DNA of 64,000 nt from Cystobacter fuscus DSM 2262 (GTDB lineage Bacteria > Myxococcota > Myxococcia > Myxococcales > Myxococcaceae): NCBI RefSeq assembly GCF_000335475.2, contig NZ_ANAH02000010.1, positions 310,001 through 374,000 of the forward strand, given 5' to 3'. Below the pieces are notes generated by a model. That model ran no database searches. It saw only the letters and a list, made by a program, of their open reading frames with translations, and had not been told where the DNA came from. The position numbers and the translations under genes are program-made. The first letter of the stretch is position 1; the number at the start of each line of letters is the position of its first letter. Below are positions 7,644-15,153 of the stretch, in pieces.

Positions 7644-9488
7644 TCAGTGCACCACCGCCAGAGGGGGCGGCGGCTTCACCAGGAGGGAGAGGGCCTCGAA
7701 CTCCTCGATGTTCTGGCGGATGTAGGCGCGCTTGAGCTTGCCGCTGGTCGTCTTGGGCAGGGACTGGGGCGGCACGGGGACGACGCGGTTGGGACGCACG
7801 CCGGCGCCCTGGAAGACGGTCTCCTCCACGTGCTTGCACAACTGGCGCAGCGCGTCGGGTTTGCTCTCGGTGGTCTCGCACACGATGACGATGTCCTCGG
7901 TGCCCGTCTGGGCGTTGTTGACGCCCACCGCCGCCACGCAGCCCACGCGCACGCCCGCCACGCGTCCGGCGGCGTTCTCCATGGTGTACGGGTGGTGGTT
8001 CTCCCCCGCCTTGATGATGAGATCCTTGCTGCGCCCGCAGATGAAGAGCTCGCTGCCGACGAGGTAGCCCAGGTCTCCGGTGTACAGCCAGCCGTCGCGC
8101 AGCACCGCGTCGGTGGCCTCGGGGTTCTGGTAGTAGCCGCTGAAGAGGGACGTGCCGCGCAGGAGGATTTCCCCCTCGTGGCGCTCGGGCACCGGGTGGC
8201 CCTCCTCGTCCACGATTCTCAACTCGATGCCCTTGAGGGGCCGGCCCACGCCGTGCACCACGAGCGCGTCGGTGCGGGTGCCGGGCGCCACGGGCACGGC
8301 CTCGCGCCGCGTGGCCAGGGCCGTGCGCGAGAGCGTCTCGACGCGCAGGGGCTCGCCGCGCACGCGGCACGTCACCCCCACCACCATCTCCGCCATGCCG
8401 TAGGAGGGCCGCCACGCCTCCGGCTCGAAGCCATGGGGGCCGAAGCGCTCGGTGAACTGGTGCACCGTGTCGGCGTGGATGAACTCCGCGGCGTTGTAGG
8501 CGCGCTTCCAGGCGCTCAGTTCCAGCCCGTCCAGCTCCGCGTCCTTGATGCGCTTGACGCACAGCTGGTAGGCGAAGTTGGGCGCGAAGCACGAGGTGGC
8601 GCGAAAGGCGTGCATCGCCCACAGCCAGCGCGAGGGCTTGAGCAGGAAGCCGAAGGGCGGCATCAGCGCCGTGGGCAGGCCGTGCACGAGCGAGGCGAGC
8701 ACGCTGGCCACCAGGCCCATGTCGTGGAAGAGCGGCAGCCAGCAGACCATCAGGTCATCCGAGTCCCACCCGCCGCCCTCGCCGATGGCCGCGCAGTTGG
8801 CCAGCAGGGCCCGGTGGGAGATCTGCACGCCCTTGGGCGCGTCCGTGGTGCCCGAGGTGAACTGGATGAAGGCCGTCTCGTCCGCGTCCAGGGTGGGCGG
8901 GGTGAGGGGCTCGGCGTCGGCCACCAGGTCCGTGGGGACGGCCACGAAGGGGGCCGCCTGGCCGGGCTCGGGGGTGTATTCGGTGAGGGCCTCGTGCGCC
9001 ATGTCCACGAAGTCCGGATCAATGAGCATGGCGCGGGCGCCGAGCAGCCGCAGCTTGGCGCGCAGCCGCTCGCCCCAGGCCTGCACGGACACCTTGGAGG
9101 AGGGCAGCTCGATGAGGCAGGGCGTGGCGCCCACCAGCCCGCAGGCCAGGAAGCACTCGAGGAACTCGGGGCTGGTGTCGAACGAGAGCACCACCCGGTC
9201 CCCGTGCCGCACGCCGCGCGCGTACAGGTTGGCGCCCAGGCGCAGGGTGTTGTGCAGCACGTCCCCCGCGGTGAGCACGGTGAGGCGCTCCTCCAGGTCC
9301 ACGAAGTAGAGCAGGGGCTGGGAGGGGCGGGTGCGTCCCCAGTGCACCACGGCCTCGGCCAGCGTGTTCACGGGGGCGGGCCAGGCACGGGTGGGCGCGC
9401 GCGGGGCGAGCTGCCGGCTCGGGTGGCGCCCCGCTCCGGGGCCGAGCGCGATGGGACCCGTCTGACGCCGCAGCGGCTCCTGACTCAT
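7644..9488 (-). CDS. Fatty acyl-AMP ligase (cassette 2)
   Basis: A 614-residue adenylating enzyme with FIQFTSGTTDAPKGVQ (phosphate loop), LPLFHDMGLVA, SCFAPNFAYQLC, WRPSYGMAEMVVGV, YTGDLGYLVGSELFICGRSKDLIIKAG and the C-terminal PKTTSGKLKRAY with the adenylation lysine. It shares the CFAPNFAY/KRIKDAELDGLELSAW block with the cassette-1 ligase (VSPAPNFAYGLCLKRVKDAEMEGVELSAW), so the two are clearly homologous, but the N-termini differ: this one has a 40-residue Arg/Pro-rich extension. Last gene of cassette 2, 50 nt after the PKS gene. Expected to load a fatty acid onto the cassette ACP. Confidence 0.88.
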   Translation of the reverse strand: MSQEPLRRQTGPIALGPGAGRHPSRQLAPRAPTRAWPAPVNTLAEAVVHWGRTRPSQPLLYFVDLEERLTVLTAGDVLHNTLRLGANLYARGVRHGDRVVLSFDTSPEFLECFLACGLVGATPCLIELPSSKVSVQAWGERLRAKLRLLGARAMLIDPDFVDMAHEALTEYTPEPGQAAPFVAVPTDLVADAEPLTPPTLDADETAFIQFTSGTTDAPKGVQISHRALLANCAAIGEGGGWDSDDLMVCWLPLFHDMGLVASVLASLVHGLPTALMPPFGFLLKPSRWLWAMHAFRATSCFAPNFAYQLCVKRIKDAELDGLELSAWKRAYNAAEFIHADTVHQFTERFGPHGFEPEAWRPSYGMAEMVVGVTCRVRGEPLRVETLSRTALATRREAVPVAPGTRTDALVVHGVGRPLKGIELRIVDEEGHPVPERHEGEILLRGTSLFSGYYQNPEATDAVLRDGWLYTGDLGYLVGSELFICGRSKDLIIKAGENHHPYTMENAAGRVAGVRVGCVAAVGVNNAQTGTEDIVIVCETTESKPDALRQLCKHVEETVFQGAGVRPNRVVPVPPQSLPKTTSGKLKRAYIRQNIEEFEALSLLVKPPPPLAVVH

Positions 9489-9538
9489 TTGATGTGACCT
9501 CGGTGATGCGGTGGAGGAACAGCCCGGTGGAACCGGGC

Positions 9539-10600
9539 TCAGAAGCGGACCAGGATGCCCTCGACGGTCAGCCCGGGTCCGAATCCCATCATCACGCCGT
9601 ACTCGCCGCGCTGGGGATTGTCCGAGCGCAGCACCTCCTCGAGCACCAGCAGCACGGTGGTGGCGCCGCAGTTGCCGTACTCGCTGAGCACGTGCCAGCT
9701 GGCGCGCATGCGCGACTTGTCCAGCTTGAGCTGCTTGGCCAGTCCCTCGAGGATCTTCGGCCCGCCCGGGTGGATGAGCCAGTGCTTGATGTCACCGGCC
9801 TTGAGCCCCTCGGGGCCGAGCAGCTTCTCCAGGAAGTCATCCACGTGCTCGGCGAGCACGAAGGGCACGTAGGGCGACAGGTTCATGCGGAACCCGTCGT
9901 TGTGCATGTTCCAGCCCATCAGCTCGTGCGTCTCGTAGAGCTGCTCGGTGTGCGAGCGCAGGAACTGCACGCCCTCGCCGTCCGGGGCGCTGCCCATCAC
10001 CACCGTGCACGCCGCGTCGCCGAACAGGCCATGGATCACCACCTGCTCGGGGTCCGGCGTGTCGTGGTAGTGCAGCGAGCTGTACTCGGAGGCGTTGGCG
10101 ATGACGTACTCGTCCGGACGCGCGGCGACGCTGTCCATGGCGGTGCGCAGCACGGGGAAGGCCGCGAAGCAGCCCATGTGCCCCACGAAGGTGCGGCGGA
10201 TGCTGGAGGGCAGCCCGAGCTTCTTGGCGATGTACAGGTCCAACCCCGGCCCCGAGTAGCCCGAGTTGGTCGTCATGGTGAAGGCGCCCACGCGCGAGCG
10301 CTCCAGCTCGCCCAGCGCCTTCTGTACCGACTCCCCGGTGACCTGGAGCCCGACGCGCTCGTACACGCGCACCCGGTCCCCCACGCCCATCCGGCCTTTC
10401 TTGAGCTCCACACGAGGGTCCCACGCGAAGAAGCGGCGGCGCACCCCGGTGTTCTGGATGATGCGCTGGGCGTTGGGGATCTGCTTGAACCAGTCCTTGA
10501 ACAGCCCCTCGTAGATTTCTTCCTGGGTGAGCGACAGCGGGGGGACGGCCGAGGCGATCGACAGCAGGGTGGGGCGACGCGCGGGTGCTGCTGGCGTCAT
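9539..10600 (-). CDS. Type III polyketide synthase (cassette 2)
   Basis: A 353-residue chalcone-synthase-fold enzyme with Cys144 (HMGCFAAF), His277 (KHWLIHPGGPK) and Asn310 (YGNCGATTVL), so the catalytic triad is complete. It differs strongly from the cassette-1 enzyme outside these motifs (for example WDPRVELKKGRMGVGDR), so this is not a recent duplication. The ATG overlaps the ACP stop (ATGA at 10597-10600). It probably extends an ACP-bound fatty starter. Product class (alkylpyrone or alkylresorcinol) is inference. Confidence 0.9.
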   Translation of the reverse strand: MTPAAPARRPTLLSIASAVPPLSLTQEEIYEGLFKDWFKQIPNAQRIIQNTGVRRRFFAWDPRVELKKGRMGVGDRVRVYERVGLQVTGESVQKALGELERSRVGAFTMTTNSGYSGPGLDLYIAKKLGLPSSIRRTFVGHMGCFAAFPVLRTAMDSVAARPDEYVIANASEYSSLHYHDTPDPEQVVIHGLFGDAACTVVMGSAPDGEGVQFLRSHTEQLYETHELMGWNMHNDGFRMNLSPYVPFVLAEHVDDFLEKLLGPEGLKAGDIKHWLIHPGGPKILEGLAKQLKLDKSRMRASWHVLSEYGNCGATTVLLVLEEVLRSDNPQRGEYGVMMGFGPGLTVEGILVRF

Positions 10601-10935
10601 GCCGCCTCCGAGTCCAGTGGCTCGAGCCCGTCACCGAGGGTGGCCTCGTCGCTCGCCGTGCCCATGGCCTGGACCTGCGGCTGGCGCTCGTCGATGAAGT
10701 CCACCAGGCTGCCCACCGTGTCGTGTCCCCGGCGTGACGCCTTGATGTACCAGGGGGTGAACTCGATGTTGGCCACCTCGTCCTTGAGCCGGGAGATCAT
10801 CGACTCCAGGTGGAAGGAGTCCATGCCCAGGTCGTACGTCATCGAGGAGAACTCGTTCACGTCGTCCGGATACAGGCCCGTATGGGTGGCCAGGATGATG
10901 TTGCGAACGTGATCCAGAATCTCCTGCCGGTGCAT
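10597..10935 (-). CDS. Acyl carrier protein (cassette 2)
   Basis: A 112-residue carrier protein. ATG 10935 follows AGGAGG by 5 nt; the frame stays open upstream, but nothing there looks coding. Phosphopantetheine attachment is at Ser40 in DLGMDSFHLES, and residues 1-30 (ILDHVRNIILATHTG) are a typical first helix. The C-terminal 35 residues are an acidic, low-complexity tail absent from the cassette-1 ACP. First gene of cassette 2 and translationally coupled to the PKS. Expression is probably controlled by the promoter/palindrome at 10997-11026. Confidence 0.88.
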   Translation of the reverse strand: MHRQEILDHVRNIILATHTGLYPDDVNEFSSMTYDLGMDSFHLESMISRLKDEVANIEFTPWYIKASRRGHDTVGSLVDFIDERQPQVQAMGTASDEATLGDGLEPLDSEAA

Positions 10936-10996
10936 ACGGACCTCCTGCCGGGGGGCGGGGCCGCGACTGGCGTCTTCCCCGTTCGGCCACTCTTTC

Positions 10997-11026
10997 AGAT
11001 TACAGCTCTGTAACATATGCGGTCAA
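10997..11026 (-). promoter_or_regulatory. Promoter with embedded palindromic operator for PKS cassette 2
   Basis: Reading the minus strand: TTGACC (11026-11021, -35-like), an 18-nt spacer, then TAATCT (11002-10997, -10-like). The perfect palindrome TTACAG-AG-CTGTAA (11013-11000) fills the spacer and overlaps the -10. A bound dimeric repressor would block polymerase here. The predicted 5' untranslated region is about 55 nt. No regulator gene is adjacent. Confidence 0.55.
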
Positions 11027-11079
11027 TGTGGAAAATTCGAGCAAAGTCGTAATCCTCTGATATAACCGTGAAGGATCGT

Positions 11080-12879
11080 TCACTCGACGTGATACTGGCG
11101 GGCCACCTGGCTGACCTGGTGGGAGACCTTCTGGAGCATGTCGGCGGCTTCCTGGGTGGATTCCAGCCGCTCCAGGGACTGGTCCATGCTGCGTGACAGG
11201 TCGGCGATGGCATTGAAGATTTGAGCGAAGCCGGCGTTCTGCTGACTCACGGCGGCGGTGATCTGTGTAACGGCCTCGGAGCTGTTGTTCACCATGAGCG
11301 ACAGCTGGCGCAGGCTGTCGCCGGACGTCTTCACCTTGCCGAGGCCGCCCTCGACCTGGGCGGTGCTCACGTCCGTCATGGCGACGGCGTCGCCGATGGC
11401 ATTGCCCACCTCGTCGAGGATGGTGGTGATGCGGCTGGTGGAGCGGATGGATTGATCCGCCAGGAGGCGGATCTCCCGCGCCACCACGCCAAAGCCCTTG
11501 CCGTGCTCGCCCGAGCGCACCGCCTCGATGGCGGCGTTGAGGGCCAGCAGGTTGGACTGGTCGGCCAGGTCCTTCACCGTCTGGGTGATTTCACCGATCT
11601 GCACGGCGCTGGCCTGCAGGCGCTCCATCTTGCCGCGGATGGCGAACACGGAATCGCGGATGGCGCTGAAGCCGGCGATGGTCTGCTCGATGGCGAGGGT
11701 GCCCGAGCGGCTGAGCTCCTCGGCGTGGCGCACCACGTTGAGCACCTCCTCGGCGCGCTGGGCGGAGAGGTCCGAGGTCTGCTTGATTTCCTGCGCGGTG
11801 ATGTTGGTTTCCTGGATGGTGGTGGCCTGGGTGGTGAGCGCCATGCGCTGGGCATCGTTGGCGTGGCGCAGGGTGGCGCCCGCCTCGACGAGCTGGGTGG
11901 CGGACTGCTGGAGCGCGCGGGGCAGGGCGCTCAGCTGCAACACCACGGCGTTGAGCCCGAAGGCCAGGTCGCCAATCTCGTCGGTGGACACCCACTGGGC
12001 CGGGCGCACCTTGCCCACCGACAGGCCCTCGATGGCCTGGAGCACCGCGAGCGAGCCCTGCTCCTGCCGGCGCGCCAGCATCCACGCGGAGAGCGTGGCG
12101 AGGGTGAGCAGCATGATGACGAGCACGGCCACGGGGATGCTCAGCTCGGACAGGAGCGCGGCGCCGAGCCCCTCCAGCATGTAGGCCGCCTGGTGCTGTC
12201 CCGCCGCCTGGAGGTCCTCGATGTAGCGGTTCTGCACGTTGCTCGTCTGCACCGCCACGGTGAGGCCCCCGAGGACGATGAGCGACAGCACGCAGACGGC
12301 GAAGGCGTAGGGGAGGAACCAGGACTGGCGCAGCCAGAAGAAGCCGCCGCCCACCACGCGCAGGTGGGGATGGCTCGACTGCTCCTCGAGCGCCAGGGGC
12401 TGGGTCCAGCGCTCGATGGTGATGCCGGCCGGGAACGCCAGCAGGAGGCCCACGGACAGCCCGATGAGGCTGCCCCAGAGCACCAGCCACAGGCTCTTGT
12501 CGAAGAGCAGGCACACGCCGGTGCAGAAGAAGCCCGCGCCGAACGTGTACGAGCCGGCCATCACGTAGATGGCGATGCGCCAGGGCATCTGCAGCAGGCG
12601 GCCCAGACGCAGGCCCCGGGGCTCGCCCGGCTCGGTGCGCACGGCGTCGCGGTGCAGGTAGTGGATGGTCAGCGGCGGGTAGAGCACGCCGAAGATCAGG
12701 ATGGTGGGGGGCAGCAGCCAGAGGACGGACTGGGTGATCTGCTCGCCCTGGAGCCCCAACATCATTCCCACCAGGTAGGCCAGGAAGGGCGCCAGTGGCA
12801 TCGCGCACGCGCGCATGAGCGCATCAATGCGTCCGGGCAGGGAGCGGTTGCTGCTGCTCAACGGATTGAAGAACGCCAT
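11080..12879 (-). CDS. Methyl-accepting chemotaxis protein with multi-pass membrane sensor
   Basis: A 599-residue chemoreceptor. The N-terminal half has about six hydrophobic helices (for example LAYLVGMMLGLQ, LWLLPPTILIFGVLYPP, IAIYVMAGSYTFGAGFF, WLVLWGSLIGLSVGLLLAF, FAVCVLSLIVLGGLTVAV, AVLVIMLLTLATLSAWMLA) with only one short loop, so there is no classical periplasmic ligand domain. A HAMP-like linker follows, then a long coiled coil with the conserved receptor hairpin (DLADQSNLLALNAAIEAVRS, KGFGVVAREIRLLADQS). No CheB/CheR tether is visible. The stimulus is probably sensed in the membrane. Monocistronic as far as visible. Confidence 0.9.
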   Translation of the reverse strand: MAFFNPLSSSNRSLPGRIDALMRACAMPLAPFLAYLVGMMLGLQGEQITQSVLWLLPPTILIFGVLYPPLTIHYLHRDAVRTEPGEPRGLRLGRLLQMPWRIAIYVMAGSYTFGAGFFCTGVCLLFDKSLWLVLWGSLIGLSVGLLLAFPAGITIERWTQPLALEEQSSHPHLRVVGGGFFWLRQSWFLPYAFAVCVLSLIVLGGLTVAVQTSNVQNRYIEDLQAAGQHQAAYMLEGLGAALLSELSIPVAVLVIMLLTLATLSAWMLARRQEQGSLAVLQAIEGLSVGKVRPAQWVSTDEIGDLAFGLNAVVLQLSALPRALQQSATQLVEAGATLRHANDAQRMALTTQATTIQETNITAQEIKQTSDLSAQRAEEVLNVVRHAEELSRSGTLAIEQTIAGFSAIRDSVFAIRGKMERLQASAVQIGEITQTVKDLADQSNLLALNAAIEAVRSGEHGKGFGVVAREIRLLADQSIRSTSRITTILDEVGNAIGDAVAMTDVSTAQVEGGLGKVKTSGDSLRQLSLMVNNSSEAVTQITAAVSQQNAGFAQIFNAIADLSRSMDQSLERLESTQEAADMLQKVSHQVSQVARQYHVE

Positions 12880-12982
12880 GGGAGTGCCTGGAGGGGAGCG
12901 GTGAGGGCGTGGCCGCCGGGGACAGGGGCGCGTCCGTCAGACCGGAGGCTATCACCTTTCATTCCCCGACGTGGGAGGGGGT

Positions 12983-12998
12983 CCGGTGATGTCACCGG
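12983..12998. promoter_or_regulatory. 16-bp palindrome between DprE2-like gene and chemoreceptor
   Basis: CCGGTGA-TG-TCACCGG is a perfect 7+2+7 palindrome about 105 bp before the chemoreceptor start and 77 bp past the end of the DprE2-like gene. Its 2-nt centre is too tight for a normal terminator loop, so an operator is more likely. Confidence 0.35.
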
Positions 12999-13074
12999 GA
13001 GTGGAGTCCTCGGCCCCTCGCGGGAAGTGACGCGTCCGCCCGCCTGCCCCTCACGGGGAGCGGGACGGCGCGGG

Positions 13075-13815
13075 TCAGAGCTTCAGGCGCTTGAACACAC
13101 GCTCGGGGATGGAGCGGATGAGGAACATGATGGGGCGCCAGAAGTCGGGCAGGTACACCTCGTCCTGGTGCGTGTCCACGGCGCGCAAGAGGCCCCGGGC
13201 TACCGCCTCGGGCGAGGCGAAGAGCGCGTTCTTCTTCACGGCGGCCGTCATCGGCGTGTCCACGAAGCCCGGCTTCACCGTCACCACGGCCACGCCCGCG
13301 GGCGCCAGGCGGTTGCGCAGGCCCTGGAGGAACACGCTCAAGGCGCCCTTGGAGGCGCCATACACGTAGTTGCTCTGCCGCCCCCGGTCTCCGGCCACCG
13401 AGGAGATGACCACGAGCGTGCCCGCGCGCTGGGCCTCGAAGCGGTTGGCCAGGGGCGTGAGCAGCGACACCGCGCTGAGGAAGTTGGTGCGCAGCACCTT
13501 CTCCGTCTCCCCATAGGAGCGCTGGGCCCGCTCCTGATCCCCGAGCACCCCGTGAGCGAGCAGGGCGCCATCCAGTCCACCGAGCGCCGCCGTGGCGCGC
13601 TCCACCAGGGGCTCGTGCTGGGCGAAGTCGTCCAGGTCCAACGTCTCGGCCTCCACCCGGGCCGCGCCCCGGGTGCGGGCATCCTGGGCCACCGCCTCCA
13701 ACCGCTCGGCGTGACGGGCAACGAGGTACAGCGACGCGCCCCGCGCGGCCAGAAGCCGCACGGTGGCCTGGGCAATGGCGCTCGTGGCGCCGAGGACGAG
13801 GACCTTTTTCATCAT
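13075..13815 (-). CDS. Short-chain dehydrogenase, DprE2-like
   Basis: A 246-residue SDR enzyme. It has the cofactor motif VLVLGATSAIAQATVRLLA, the catalytic VISSVAGDRGRQSNYVYGASKGAL (Ser and YxxxK) and NAxG-like LAHGVLGDQ. The ATSAIA start and the direct neighbour (DprE1-like oxidase) indicate the reductase half of the epimerase pair that converts a polyprenyl-phospho-ribofuranose, via its 2-keto form, to the arabino epimer. The frame is open upstream into the neighbour; ATG 13815 (MMKKV) is chosen because it begins the Rossmann fold. No good ribosome site is visible, which suggests coupling to the gene upstream. Confidence 0.85.
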   Translation of the reverse strand: MMKKVLVLGATSAIAQATVRLLAARGASLYLVARHAERLEAVAQDARTRGAARVEAETLDLDDFAQHEPLVERATAALGGLDGALLAHGVLGDQERAQRSYGETEKVLRTNFLSAVSLLTPLANRFEAQRAGTLVVISSVAGDRGRQSNYVYGASKGALSVFLQGLRNRLAPAGVAVVTVKPGFVDTPMTAAVKKNALFASPEAVARGLLRAVDTHQDEVYLPDFWRPIMFLIRSIPERVFKRLKL

Positions 13816-13826
13816 GGAGCGACTGT

Positions 13827-15149
13827 CTATCCCGCGCCGCGCACCCGACGCCAGAACGACGAGGAGAACGCCGGGTCCACGTATTGGGCGAAGCGCTCGC
13901 GCTCCGGGTAGTACGCCGCGAAGCTCTCCGGGCTCATGCGCGAGTCCTTGGCCGGATACACCCGTCCGCCCGCCTCGCGCGTGAGCCGGTCCAGCGCATC
14001 CACGAGCTGGTACGTGCGCTCGCCCCGGTTGGCGAAGTCTAGCGCCAGCGAGTAGCCCGCCTTGGGAAAGCTCATCCACCCGGGCGACGGCACGTCCCCG
14101 TACGTCTTGAGCACCGTGAGGAAGGAGGGCATGCCGCTGTGCGCGCTGCGATCGAGGATTCCCTTGAGCGCCGCCACCCCCGCGTCGTTCGGGGGCACGA
14201 CGCACTGGAACTGCACGAAGCCCTGGCTGCCGTAGATGCGGTTCCAGTGGTGCACGCTGTCCAGGGGGAAGAAGTACGGCTCGTAGTGCATGAGCCCCTG
14301 GTTGCGCATCCGGTAGTGGAGCGCGTTGAAGGCCGTCACCGAGACGCGGTTGAGCGCCAGGCCCGGGAAGTCGAAGGGCACGGCGAGCCCCGACAGGCGC
14401 GGGGGCGAGGGCTGCCGGGCCGTGAACTGCGGGGGCGCGTGGTTGGCGCGGTGGAACAGGCCCCGGCCCAGATGGCGGCCCCGGGCGAGGCTGTCCACCC
14501 ACGCCACGGTGTACTCGAAGTCCCGGTTCGACTCGCTCGCGAGCTTGAGGAAGCCCTCCAGGTTGGAGAAGGCGACCGTCTCCTGGTGCATGAAGGGGTT
14601 GCTCACGCGCCGCAGTTGGATCTCCGCCCAGGTGATGAGCCCGGTGAGTCCGAGCCCGCCGATGGTGGCCTCGAACCAGTCCCGGTTCTCCTCGGGCGAG
14701 CACACCCGGCGCGAGCCGTCCGAGCGCACCAGCTCGAAGCGGCGCAGGTGCCGCCCGAAGGTGCCCACGCGCACGTGGTTCTTGCCATGCACGTCATTGG
14801 CGATGGCGCCGCCCACCGTCACGAACTTCGTGCCCGGGGTCGCCGGCAGGAACCACCCCTGGTTCGTCACCAGCCGGAGGATGCCGTCCAGGGTGACGCC
14901 CGACTCGCAGCGCAGCACGCCCGTGGCCGGGTCGAAACCCAGGAAGTGATCCAACCGCTCCGTCGTCAGCAGCGAGCCGCCCGCGTTGAGGCACGAGTCG
15001 CCATAGCTGCGGCCCAGGCCATGGGGCAGCAGCGAGCCGCCTTCCGGGGGCACGGGCAGCGGCTCGCTCGTCCACGTGACGGGGTGCGCCTTCTGTCCGG
15101 AGACACGGGGGTAGCGCCCCCAGGATTTCGGTTCCATCGTCATCTTCAT
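13827..15149 (-). CDS. FAD-linked oxidoreductase, DprE1-like
   Basis: A 440-residue enzyme of the VAO/DprE1 family, which oxidises decaprenyl-phospho-ribose C2. FAD-binding motifs: LLPHGLGRSYGD, FVTVGGAIANDVHGKNH and ATIGGLGLTGLI. The C-terminal active site has KTYGD and VYPAKDSRMSPESFAAYYP, with the conserved Lys of AKDSR. In Mycobacterium tuberculosis DprE1 the benzothiazinone-reactive Cys lies in GWNICVDF; the aligned segment here is GYSLALDF, so that Cys is Ala (about residue 369). It lies 11 nt upstream of the DprE2-like gene and 4 nt downstream of the prenyltransferase gene, so one operon is likely. Confidence 0.88.
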   Translation of the reverse strand: MKMTMEPKSWGRYPRVSGQKAHPVTWTSEPLPVPPEGGSLLPHGLGRSYGDSCLNAGGSLLTTERLDHFLGFDPATGVLRCESGVTLDGILRLVTNQGWFLPATPGTKFVTVGGAIANDVHGKNHVRVGTFGRHLRRFELVRSDGSRRVCSPEENRDWFEATIGGLGLTGLITWAEIQLRRVSNPFMHQETVAFSNLEGFLKLASESNRDFEYTVAWVDSLARGRHLGRGLFHRANHAPPQFTARQPSPPRLSGLAVPFDFPGLALNRVSVTAFNALHYRMRNQGLMHYEPYFFPLDSVHHWNRIYGSQGFVQFQCVVPPNDAGVAALKGILDRSAHSGMPSFLTVLKTYGDVPSPGWMSFPKAGYSLALDFANRGERTYQLVDALDRLTREAGGRVYPAKDSRMSPESFAAYYPERERFAQYVDPAFSSSFWRRVRGAG

Positions 15150-15153
15150 CTCC

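Noticed and set aside
7620-9497. Long open frame on the plus strand opposite the cassette-2 FAAL
   Set aside because: The translation is His/Gly/Arg/Val-rich without domains; it is the usual antisense open frame of high-GC coding DNA.
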